Shown: positions 42,938 to 50,301 of the stretch, piece after piece
Layout: the number at the start of each line of letters is the position of its first letter
How positions within the stretch are numbered: the stretch's first letter is position 1
Assembly: GCF_004138205.1 (NCBI RefSeq)
Contig: NZ_RXNQ01000007.1
Span: forward strand, 54,201-118,200
Direction of reading: 5' to 3'
Length of the DNA: 64,000 nt
Source: Pedobacter sp. SYP-B3415
GTDB lineage: Bacteria > Bacteroidota > Bacteroidia > Sphingobacteriales > Sphingobacteriaceae
The notes under the pieces: model-generated
Database searches by the model: none
What the model was told of the DNA's origin: nothing
The model's input: the letters and a program-made list of their open reading frames with translations, nothing else
Made by a program: the position numbers and the translations under genes

Positions 42938-44242
42938 TTAAGCGTTGTTATCTGCTTTCCTGAGCCGCTCCAGGCGGATATGAACGGCATTCCGATGCGC
43001 TTCCAGGCCTTCGGCTGATGCAAGTGTTTCGACTGTCGGACCAAGATTTTTGAGTCCGCCAGCGGTAATGTGCTGGAAGGTGATCTTCTTTAAAAAAGAA
43101 TCAACAGATACGCCCGAGTACCCTCTGGCGAAACCACTTGTAGGCAGTGTATGGTTTGTACCCGACGCGTAGTCGCCAGCACTTTCGGGGGTCAGGTTGC
43201 CAAGAAACACCGACCCGGCATTGACTATCATGGGAATAACGCGTTCAAAACGATCTGTTGCCAATATCAAGTGCTCGGGCGCATAGTGATTGGAGAAGAT
43301 CATGCCCTCCTCAAGACTTTCAACCAGTACCATATACGAGTTTGCCAATGCTTTGGCTGCAACGTCTTTTCTTGGCAACAAGGCAAGCTGTAACGACAAC
43401 TGAATCTTTGTTTCTTCTAAAATCTGACTTGAAGTAGCAACCAGTATTGACTGGGAATCAGGGCCATGTTCGGCCTGTGCAAGGAGGTCAGAAGCAAGGT
43501 ATGCCGAATTGGCAGTCTCGTCGGCGAGCACCAGAACCTCAGACGGTCCGGCGGGCATGTCGATTGCCACCCGATCCTGCACAAGCTGTTTGGCTGCGGT
43601 GACAAAGCGGTTGCCCGGACCGAAGATCTTGCTAACGGCAGGGATAGTTTCCGTTCCGTACGCCATCGCTGCAATGGCCTGAGCACCGCCGACCAGGTAA
43701 ATTCGCTCTATGCCAAGTAACACCGCGCAATAGGCCAGGTAACAGTTCGTCTTACCGTCAGCCTGCGGCGGAGAACAAACCACGATTTCCTTGCAGCCCG
43801 CCAGTAAAGCCGGAATAACGAGCATCAGGAAAGTGCTGGGAAGCACGGCAGAACCTCCGGGAATATACAGGCCTACCGATTCAATAGGCCGGCTTTCCCG
43901 CCAGCAGGTCACACCGGGCATCGTCTCCGTTTTCCCTTCGACGTGCAGTTGTGAAGCATGGAAGGCGCGAATGTTGGCCGCCGCGGTATCGATTGCTGCG
44001 CGTGCCTCCTCCGGGATAGCGGCAGCTATATCAGCCAGCTCAGTGTGATCAAGAAACAGACTCTTAAGTTTTACGCCATCAAACCGCTCTGCAAGTTTAT
44101 AAAGCAGGGCGTCGCCTTCATCGCTCACTCCCGTCAGGATTTCGCGAACAGTTTCTGCGACCTGCTCATCATCGTCAAGGCTGCGCGAACATAATGTCTT
44201 AATGTCTTGTTCAGATAAGTCCTTAAAATTATAGATTTTCAA
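42938..44242 (-). CDS. hisD: Histidinol dehydrogenase
   Basis: A 434-residue zinc enzyme oxidising histidinol to histidine. Seen: [89 protein letters not shown] and [23 protein letters not shown], which include the zinc and catalytic His/Glu residues. The start is TTG at 44242 (no better ATG). 57 nt separate it from hisG, containing two small palindromes. Confidence 0.96.
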   Translation of the reverse strand: MKIYNFKDLSEQDIKTLCSRSLDDDEQVAETVREILTGVSDEGDALLYKLAERFDGVKLKSLFLDHTELADIAAAIPEEARAAIDTAAANIRAFHASQLHVEGKTETMPGVTCWRESRPIESVGLYIPGGSAVLPSTFLMLVIPALLAGCKEIVVCSPPQADGKTNCYLAYCAVLLGIERIYLVGGAQAIAAMAYGTETIPAVSKIFGPGNRFVTAAKQLVQDRVAIDMPAGPSEVLVLADETANSAYLASDLLAQAEHGPDSQSILVATSSQILEETKIQLSLQLALLPRKDVAAKALANSYMVLVESLEEGMIFSNHYAPEHLILATDRFERVIPMIVNAGSVFLGNLTPESAGDYASGTNHTLPTSGFARGYSGVSVDSFLKKITFQHITAGGLKNLGPTVETLASAEGLEAHRNAVHIRLERLRKADNNA

Positions 44243-44259
44243 GTTGTTAAGTTTAGTAG

Positions 44260-44290
44260 TTAACTTTAAGTTAAGTCCGCTTCAGGCGGA
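44260..44290. other. Two palindromes in the hisG-hisD gap
   Basis: TTAACTT-T-AAGTTAA (44260-44274) and TCCGC-TTCAG-GCGGA (44276-44290) adjoin. They could fold in the mRNA just before the TTG start of hisD and tune processing or expression, but no U-tract makes them a terminator. Confidence 0.4.
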
Positions 44291-44299
44291 TAACCGGAT

Positions 44300-45151
44300 C
44301 TAAACAATAATTTTTTCGATCGGCATTACCAGGATGCCTTCTGCACCGGCAGCCTTCAGGCTGTTGATTTTATCCCAGAAATCTTCTTCCGCAATTACGG
44401 AGTGCACCGCCACCCAGTTCTCTTCAAAAAGCGGAACGATTGTCGGGCTTTTAACGCCGGGAAGTAATGCGACAACTTTATCGAGGTTATACTTTTCAAC
44501 GTTCAGAACAACGTATTTATTGGACTTTGCTTTGAGGACAGAACGGATGCGCTGCAGCAGCTCGGCAACCTCCGGAGCATCCTGAACCGAGCGGTTCGCA
44601 ATCAGCACAGCTTCTGAACGCATCACATCTGCAAAAGGCTTTAAGCCGTTACTTTTCAACGTGCCGCCCGTTGATACAATGTCGCAAATCGCATCGCTCA
44701 GACCCAAGCCCGGACCGATCTCAACCGAACCGCTGATTACACGGATCTGAGATTCGACACCTTTGGATTTCAAAAAGTTTTCCAGAATGACCGGGTAAGA
44801 GGTAGCGATCGCCTTACCGTTTAGCTGTTCGATACTGGTGTAGTTTTCTGTAGCAGGTACGGCAATTTTCAGGGTGCATTTACCAAAGCCGAGTTTCTGG
44901 AGATAATGGACATCGGCACCTGTCTCTTCGATTACATTTTCGCCAACGATGCCGAGATCGGCAATGCCGTCCTGTACGTATTCAGGAATATCATCATCGC
45001 GCAGGAAAAGGATTTCAAGCGGAAAATTGGTAACTGTAGAAATAAGGGAGCTTTTGTAGTTTTCGAATGAAAGACCGCAGGTTTTAAGGATCTCTACCGA
45101 TTTTTCATTGAGTCTGCCAGATTTTTGGATGGCAATTTTAAGTGTCTTCAC
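44300..45151 (-). CDS. hisG: ATP phosphoribosyltransferase (long form)
   Basis: A 283-residue first enzyme of histidine synthesis, condensing ATP and PRPP. The catalytic domains (about 1-205) contain KIAIQKSGRLNEKS, DDIPEYVQDGIADLGIVGENVI, and ICDIVSTGGTLKSNGLKPF (PRPP site); residues 205-283 form the ACT-like regulatory domain of the long form that gives histidine feedback inhibition. It starts with GTG at 45151, 69 nt after the leader peptide stop. First structural gene of the operon. Confidence 0.95.
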   Translation of the reverse strand: MKTLKIAIQKSGRLNEKSVEILKTCGLSFENYKSSLISTVTNFPLEILFLRDDDIPEYVQDGIADLGIVGENVIEETGADVHYLQKLGFGKCTLKIAVPATENYTSIEQLNGKAIATSYPVILENFLKSKGVESQIRVISGSVEIGPGLGLSDAICDIVSTGGTLKSNGLKPFADVMRSEAVLIANRSVQDAPEVAELLQRIRSVLKAKSNKYVVLNVEKYNLDKVVALLPGVKSPTIVPLFEENWVAVHSVIAEEDFWDKINSLKAAGAEGILVMPIEKIIV

Positions 45152-45220
45152 TAAATATTGATTATGGATTGAAACAAGAAAATATTCTGATAAACCGTTT
45201 TGAAGTACAAAACATACACA

Positions 45221-45277
45221 TTACATCGCCTGGCGGCGATGGTGGAAATGCAAATGGTGTTTCAAAATAAGGTTCAT
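45221..45277 (-). CDS. hisL: His operon leader peptide (18 codons, 5 His)
   Basis: On the minus strand ATG at 45277 opens the 18-codon frame MNLILKHHLHFHHRRQAM, ending in TAA. Codons 7, 8, 10, 12 and 13 are His, which is far above chance. It lies between a consensus promoter and hisG, about 36 nt after the expected mRNA start. Codons 13-18 overlap a 7-bp hairpin (CATCGCC-GCCA-GGCGATG), so a ribosome stalled on the His codons would block that hairpin. This is the layout of a ribosome-mediated attenuator. I do not see a canonical U-tailed terminator before hisG, so the readout could be transcriptional or translational. Confidence 0.82.
   Translation of the reverse strand: MNLILKHHLHFHHRRQAM
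45224..45241 (-). promoter_or_regulatory. Hairpin overlapping the end of the his leader peptide
   Basis: A perfect 7-bp stem CATCGCC / GGCGATG with a GCCA loop covers the last His and the RRQAM codons. Downstream segments GTTTTG-TACTT-CAAAAC (about 45195-45211) and GTTTCAA (about 45171-45177) are complementary to each other or to the leader's TTGAAAC, giving possible alternative folds. Confidence 0.55.
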
Positions 45278-45319
45278 CTAATGTTCCTGCTATCTCTATC
45301 AATAATAAGTAGGTGGCGG

Positions 45320-45349
45320 CAAATATAGCCAAACACGGCCAAAATCAAA
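45320..45349 (-). promoter_or_regulatory. Promoter of the his operon
   Basis: On the minus strand TTTG (45349-45346), an 18-nt spacer and TATATTTG (45327-45320) match the Bacteroidota housekeeping consensus. The expected mRNA start near 45313 precedes the leader ATG by about 36 nt, so the leader peptide is on the his transcript. Confidence 0.75.
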
Positions 45350-45410
45350 AAAATATGGCATTTTATTTGAGTAATCGCCGCGGGGAGGTCAGGAGCGGCC
45401 TCCGGTCACT

Positions 45411-45418
45411 TATCTTTG
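45411..45418 (+). promoter_or_regulatory. TATCTTTG -7 box of the L,D-transpeptidase gene
   Basis: A perfect TAnnTTTG element overlaps the first possible TTG codon (45416), so translation most likely begins at the next in-frame TTG (45425), again nearly leaderless. Confidence 0.55.
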
Positions 45419-45424
45419 TCTGTT

Positions 45425-47008
45425 TTGAATAGAAATTTACGCTTAATCATTCCCCTTGTCTTGTGTCTCAGTGCCTGTAACTGGTTTAAGCCAGTGCCTG
45501 AAGTTGGCGTGGTCCTTGCCGAACACCTTGATAATAAACTGTACAAAAAATTTGATACGGCTGCCTACATTCCCGTATTCAGGCGGATCGCTGACAGTCT
45601 GGCTACACACTTTTCCAACCCGAAAACGATCGCCGAAGTTTATGCATCGCAAGGGTATGAACCGCATCTTGTACAATCGTTTTTTGCTGACGGTGGACTG
45701 GATTCCCTTCGGGATTACATCAAACGGGCGGATACACACGGACTTGATCCAAAAATTTTTCGCCTGCAGCAGATCGACAAGCTCCTGTCGCAGTTAAATG
45801 CCAACCGTTTTACATCTATTGACGAGGTATACCCTGTTGTGGCTGCCCTTGAACTGAACGTGGCGGAAGGACTACTTAAATACAGTAATTTCCTGAAATA
45901 TGGTGCGGTCAACCCGCGCAAACTGCTAAACAGATTTTATATCAAGATCGGAAGGCCCGACAGTGCCTTTATGCAAAAGGTGCTTCAGACCGATAATCTT
46001 CTTGCAACACTTGAGTCGGTTCAGCCCGCTGGCGAACAGTACAGGCAAATGCAGGCAGCCCTGGCGGCGTACCGGAGATCGGGCGCAGATGCGAATACGC
46101 TGCAGGTCATGAAAGTTAATCTGGAAAGATTACGCTGGCAGCTGCCAAAAAACGAAGACGAAGAAATGGTCGTGGTCAATATTCCTGATTTTTCACTTAC
46201 CTGGTTTGATAAAACAGATACCCTGGCATTTATGAAGGTCTGTGTGGGTGGCCGGCGCGAACGGGCGTATGAAGAAAAAATCAAGCGATACCTGAAGAGC
46301 GGCAGCCTTGACGACAAGCCTAAAAATCATGAGACGCCTTTGCTTGTAAGCCGCATCAACTCGATACAGGCCAACCCGATCTGGAATATTCCTGTCAGCA
46401 TTGCGCAAAGCGAGATTTATTACCAGGCGCTGAAAGATCCGTATTACCTCTCGAACAGCAATATCAAAGTGTACAGGAAGGGAGTGGAAATTGGCGAGCC
46501 CGATACCATTCAATGGAGCAAATACCCACGGAATAAACTGCCCTATCAGTTTAAGCAGGGTTCGGGCGAAGGGAACGCGCTTGGGAAATTTAAGTTCATA
46601 TTTAACAACGGGTCGAGCATTTACCTGCATGATACGAATAATAAATATGGCTTTAAACTGCGTAACCGCGCCATTAGCCACGGCTGTGTACGTATTGAAA
46701 AACCGCTTGAGTTTGCTGAATTGCTTGTGAGGAACAAGTCGCAATATGATCTCCTCCGAATGGAGGTTGATCTGCCGCCGCTCGATACCAACAAGATGCC
46801 GCTATTCCGTAAAAAGCAGGAAAGAAAGCGGGATACAGCCAACACTTACCAGCTCAGGCCAAAATGGTTTGGTACAAAAAAACCGGTCTATCTGCTGATT
46901 AATTATCAGACCGCATGGCCTCAGAATGGAAAGGTAGAGTTCCGTCCGGATGTTTATGGCCATGATGAAATTCTTTGGCGATCATTGAAGAAATACGCTG
47001 CGGGGTAG
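45425..47008 (+). CDS. L,D-transpeptidase (YcbB type), lipoprotein
   Basis: A 527-residue peptidoglycan cross-linking enzyme. Signal peptide with lipobox LSAC (Cys about residue 18 from 45425). An N-terminal scaffold region contains a peptidoglycan-binding-like segment (HGLDPKIFRLQQIDKLL), then the YkuD domain with H-D-T-N and the catalytic motif SHGCVRIEKP (Cys nucleophile). C-terminal ~70 residues are basic. No ATG suits; the choice between TTG 45416 and 45425 rests on the promoter box. Divergent from the his operon. Confidence 0.9.
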   Translation: MNRNLRLIIPLVLCLSACNWFKPVPEVGVVLAEHLDNKLYKKFDTAAYIPVFRRIADSLATHFSNPKTIAEVYASQGYEPHLVQSFFADGGLDSLRDYIKRADTHGLDPKIFRLQQIDKLLSQLNANRFTSIDEVYPVVAALELNVAEGLLKYSNFLKYGAVNPRKLLNRFYIKIGRPDSAFMQKVLQTDNLLATLESVQPAGEQYRQMQAALAAYRRSGADANTLQVMKVNLERLRWQLPKNEDEEMVVVNIPDFSLTWFDKTDTLAFMKVCVGGRRERAYEEKIKRYLKSGSLDDKPKNHETPLLVSRINSIQANPIWNIPVSIAQSEIYYQALKDPYYLSNSNIKVYRKGVEIGEPDTIQWSKYPRNKLPYQFKQGSGEGNALGKFKFIFNNGSSIYLHDTNNKYGFKLRNRAISHGCVRIEKPLEFAELLVRNKSQYDLLRMEVDLPPLDTNKMPLFRKKQERKRDTANTYQLRPKWFGTKKPVYLLINYQTAWPQNGKVEFRPDVYGHDEILWRSLKKYAAG

Positions 47009-47216
47009 GAATGACTCCGTCGAGCCATGAACCAGGAATAATGACAAGACCCGGACTTTCAGTGTGACCAAAGAAGAAAGAATAAGGAGGAAAGACCGCG
47101 TCGTAAACCCGCTCATACGAATCCCCGCACGGGTCATTCAGCGCGCAGCGAAGAGTCCCAGTTACATCCTTCCGACCTCTGCTCTGTGTGGATCAACGGA
47201 AGGCAGGAACCATGAA

Positions 47217-47696
47217 CCATGAGTCATTGTTGTCCGGTAAAAATTGGCTTAATGAAATAAGATCCTTCTGAACAGTCTCAAAACAGTATTTGCCTGAGTC
47301 TTCTGATCAAGCCCCCCTGTATTCTATGTCTGCGGGTTTTACGTACAGGCGGCGGTTTTGATGACGGTTTTGCCTGATTATTGCCACTGATAGGTGCGAA
47401 CCGGCTTGTATCTTCTCGCCGCAGAAAAGTATTAAAAGTCTTGCACTGTTCCAAGGAGGTCGGGAGGAACCAAGGAGGGGAACTCTTTGGGAATAAGGAG
47501 CAATGAATCATGAACCAAGACCATGGCGCATAACCACTCATAACGCCGTTTTGCGTCTAAGGCTGAGAACAGCCGGGCCTTTTCCCGCCGCCGTCGGACT
47601 TTTGATGCTTTTATGCAAGAAGAGATACACAGCCGGAGCGGTTTGTTCGTCTCTTTTGTGTGGTTTTCAAAGGTACGAACGCTTTCGGCTATGCCT
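47217..47696 (+). repeat. Dispersed element, copy A
   Basis: Two blocks (47217-47483 and 47573-47696) are closely similar, by eye, to 63579-63846 and 63877-64000. The first begins TGTTGTCCGGTAAAA and ends near GGAACCAAGGAGGGG; the second begins CCGGGCCTTTTCCCGCC. Here the blocks are 89 nt apart, in copy B only 30. No intact transposase is inside, so it may be a non-autonomous or decayed mobile element. Confidence 0.8.
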
Positions 47697-47889
47697 CAGG
47701 TTGCTTCTTTTTCGCCAAAAAGAAGGAACCCCCGCGGCGGTGAGCGGTCCGATACCACAGTTTCACGTTAGTTGGCAACCAAAGAACTATAGGCTTTCGC
47801 AAAACTTTCTCCGGACAACAGTGAATCATGAGTCAGGACCAGGTAGCCCAATCCCATATTTTGCCAAGCGCCACCGGAGTTTCCCCATG

Positions 47890-47955
47890 CCGTCATCCCG
47901 AAGCGCGTTTGCGTCATACCGTTTTTGCTGAAACGCAACGGCGGGGGATCTCCTG
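47890..47955. repeat. CATCCCGA-type dispersed repeat
   Basis: CCGTCATCCCGA ... GGGGGATCTCCT with an internal GCGTTT/AAACGC pair. This resembles the ubiquitous Bacteroidota intergenic words of the GTCATxxCGA...GGGATCT type. Confidence 0.45.
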
Positions 47956-47995
47956 CGAAGAGGTAGCGGCGACCGTTAGGCAGGAGGGCAGGAGG

Positions 47996-48090
47996 ACCAA
48001 AGAAAAAGGACCAGGACGAAAGACCGCGGCGCAGAAACCGAATGAGACCAAAGAAAATGGAGCCAGGACGAAAGACCGCGGCGCACACCC
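47996..48090 (+). repeat. Tandem 45-bp repeat with dispersed relatives
   Basis: Two units (47996-48040, 48047-48090) share GACCAAAGAAAA and GGACGAAAGACCGCGGCGCA. Related single copies lie at 47066-47110 and 60327-60364 (GAAAGACCG-GGCGCAGA). The four are all plus-oriented and intergenic. Confidence 0.7.
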
Positions 48091-48158
48091 CTCCATCGCC
48101 ACAACCGGCTGAGGGTTTTTGCACCCTGTCTAAATACGAACGCCTATATACGACTGCA

Positions 48159-48192
48159 GGTCTCAGGACTCAAATCTCACATCTCAAATCTC
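48159..48192 (+). repeat. Fragment of the 120-bp repeat
   Basis: GGTCTCAGGACTCAAATCTC followed by CACATCTCAAATCTC reproduces the right arm of the tandem repeat unit, oriented toward the downstream gene start (48259) as in the two full arrays. Confidence 0.65.
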
Positions 48193-48243
48193 GATTGCTT
48201 TCAATCCATGTTTCGCGAATGCGCCATTAACCCCGAAAAATCA

Positions 48244-48251
48244 TATCTTTG
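48244..48251 (+). promoter_or_regulatory. TATCTTTG -7 box of the BatA-like gene
   Basis: A perfect TAnnTTTG element 7 nt before the ATG at 48259. It rules out the upstream in-frame ATG at 48208. Confidence 0.65.
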
Positions 48252-48258
48252 TTTTTTG

Positions 48259-50301
48259 ATGAATTTCCTCTATCCGGGTTTTCTTTTTGCACTCTTTGCG
48301 GCGGCCATTCCGGTAATCATCCATCTTTTTAATTTCAGGAAATTTAAAAAAGTAAATTTCAGCAACGTCGCCTTTATCAGGGAAATCGAAGAGCGCAACG
48401 CGTCGCGCGAAAAGCTAAAAAATCTGCTCGTTCTTGCTGCGCGAATCCTGTCGATCGTTTTTCTTGTGTTGGCTTTTGCCCGTCCGTTTATAAATTCCGG
48501 GCAGTCTCCGGGTCCGGATGAAGGGATTTCCGTAAGCATTTATATCGACAATTCTTACAGCATGGATGCCGTGAACAAAGACGGCAGCCTGCTTGATGAG
48601 GCCAAACGCCGTGCAAAGGAAATTGCGGCATCATACAACCTGAATGACCGTTTCCAGTTATTGACAAACGATTTTGAAGGTGCTCACCAGCGTCTCCTTA
48701 GCCGGGAGGCATTCATTTCTGCCGTAGATGAAGTGAAGATCAGTGCAGCAGGCAGAACCCTGCAGCAGGTTTTGAACCGGCAGCAGGCTGTTTTCTCGGG
48801 TAGGGCAGCGCGCCAGCTTTATATCCTTTCAGATTTTCAACAGACCTTTACCGGTACCAAACCCATGCAAACCGAGGCGGGCACACGGGGAGCGTTTGTA
48901 AAACTGCAGGCCAATCCGCAGCCAAATGTGGCTATCGACAGCGTATGGACCGAAGTGCCTGTGCACAGGCCCGCCGCAGCGGAGATGATCATTGTGCGCG
49001 TTCGTAATTACGGGACACGAAACGCCGATCATGTGCCGTTGAGGTTACTTCTCAACGGAACACAAAAGGCTGTAAGCAGCCTGACGGTTCCTGCGGAAAA
49101 GAGCATAACCGATACCCTATCGTTCAGCGGCCCTGGCGCGGGCTGGCAGCGCGGCGAACTTATCATCAAAGATTTTCCAATCACTTTCGACGATCGTTTT
49201 TTATTCACGTTTGAAGTGAAGTCGGGCCAGTCTGTGTTGCAGATCCAGGGTCGCAATGCGGGTAGCCAGATCAGTGCCTTACTCGCTGCCGAGCCGTTTT
49301 TTAAAACTGCGGAAGTCAGCGAAGCTGCGATTAACGTTGCCGATTTTAATATATACAGCCTGGTGGTGCTCAATGGCGTGCAGCAGCCATCTGACGGCCT
49401 TGCCATACGGCTCAGGGATTTTGTTGCTCAGGGTGGCAGTCTGCTTCTTATACCCGCCGCCGATGCGGCACCTCAAACTTATAACGGATTTTTGCGTGCA
49501 CTTAAACTGCCTGGATTTTTGAGCGTTGATACAAGTTCGACAAGGGTAACAGCAATTAACCTCAGACATCCCCTTTTCAGTAATGTATTTGATGCAGTGC
49601 CGCGAAATATGTCGTTGCCGGAAATAAAGGGTTTTTTTCAGCTTGAGAACACACGGATGGCCCGCGAAGATGTATTGACCATGCCTGGCAACCGGCCGGC
49701 ATTTTCCGTTTTTCCCCAGGGCAGCGGACGGGTCTATCTGAGTCTGGTTAGCCCCGATCCAAAAGCCGGCGACTTTTATCGCCACCCGGTTGTTGTGCCT
49801 ATGCTGCTGAATACGGCGCTTGCTGCCGGACACCGGCCGGCATTGTATTATACGCTGGGTCGGGATGCCACGCTGCCTGCGCCACCGGTTACACTGTCAG
49901 AGAAAAACATGCCCAAGCTGGTTTCGGGAACTACTAAAATTCTGCCCGAGCTGCAGCGGCAGGCGGGACACACTTCGCTTTACATCGCCGACCAGGCCCG
50001 GAAACAGGATTTCTACACCCTGCGCCGCAATACAGAAACACTCGCAGCGTACGCCTTCAACACAGGGAGAAATGAATCTGATATGCGCTATGCAGACAAT
50101 GAAACACTGCGCAGACTGGGAAACAACAACAAGATACAATTGATAGATATGCGAAACGATTCGCTGTCTGCGGGCATTGCTGACCAAAATAACCGGACAG
50201 AGTTATGGAAACTTTGTCTAATTTTGGCGCTGGCCTTTATCGCTGCAGAAATCGTTTTAATCAGATTTTTAAACCACTCAGGAAACAAAAAAGCTTCATG
50301 A
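48259..50301 (+). CDS. BatA-domain / VWA-like membrane protein
   Basis: A 680-residue protein with the double-helix aerotolerance N-terminal domain (about residues 1-80: FLYPGFLFALFAAAIPVIIHLFNFRKFKKVNFSNVAFI, then a second helix), a von Willebrand-A-like region with IYIDNSYSMDA (a DxSxS-type metal site variant, about 95-105), a beta-rich periplasmic domain and a C-terminal helix. Such proteins are common in Bacteroidota beside Bat genes, without assigned function. Starts after a promoter box; its stop overlaps the next ATG (ATGA). Confidence 0.87.
   Translation: MNFLYPGFLFALFAAAIPVIIHLFNFRKFKKVNFSNVAFIREIEERNASREKLKNLLVLAARILSIVFLVLAFARPFINSGQSPGPDEGISVSIYIDNSYSMDAVNKDGSLLDEAKRRAKEIAASYNLNDRFQLLTNDFEGAHQRLLSREAFISAVDEVKISAAGRTLQQVLNRQQAVFSGRAARQLYILSDFQQTFTGTKPMQTEAGTRGAFVKLQANPQPNVAIDSVWTEVPVHRPAAAEMIIVRVRNYGTRNADHVPLRLLLNGTQKAVSSLTVPAEKSITDTLSFSGPGAGWQRGELIIKDFPITFDDRFLFTFEVKSGQSVLQIQGRNAGSQISALLAAEPFFKTAEVSEAAINVADFNIYSLVVLNGVQQPSDGLAIRLRDFVAQGGSLLLIPAADAAPQTYNGFLRALKLPGFLSVDTSSTRVTAINLRHPLFSNVFDAVPRNMSLPEIKGFFQLENTRMAREDVLTMPGNRPAFSVFPQGSGRVYLSLVSPDPKAGDFYRHPVVVPMLLNTALAAGHRPALYYTLGRDATLPAPPVTLSEKNMPKLVSGTTKILPELQRQAGHTSLYIADQARKQDFYTLRRNTETLAAYAFNTGRNESDMRYADNETLRRLGNNNKIQLIDMRNDSLSAGIADQNNRTELWKLCLILALAFIAAEIVLIRFLNHSGNKKAS

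Larger units (their letters stand above)
47009..48258. other. 1.25-kb intergenic region full of repeat debris
   Basis: No convincing gene. It contains copy A of a dispersed element (47217-47696), a CGCC-flanked hairpin CTTCTTTTT/AAAAAGAAG around 47705, a CATCCCGA-type dispersed repeat (47890-47955), two tandem copies of a 45-bp word (47996-48090, with a third near 47066), and a fragment of the 120-bp repeat (48159-48192). Short words such as ATGAATCATGA recur (47024, 47211, 47503, 47821). It looks like a sink for mobile or replication-slippage remnants. Confidence 0.7.

Noticed and set aside
45152..45220. Intrinsic terminator between the his leader and hisG
   Set aside because: Only a weak 6-bp GTTTTG/CAAAAC hairpin is visible and no U-run follows it, so I do not annotate a terminator.
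47503..47931. 142-codon plus-strand frame in the repeat-rich gap
   Set aside because: It runs through copy A of the dispersed element and unrelated repeat words; composition and content do not look protein-like.
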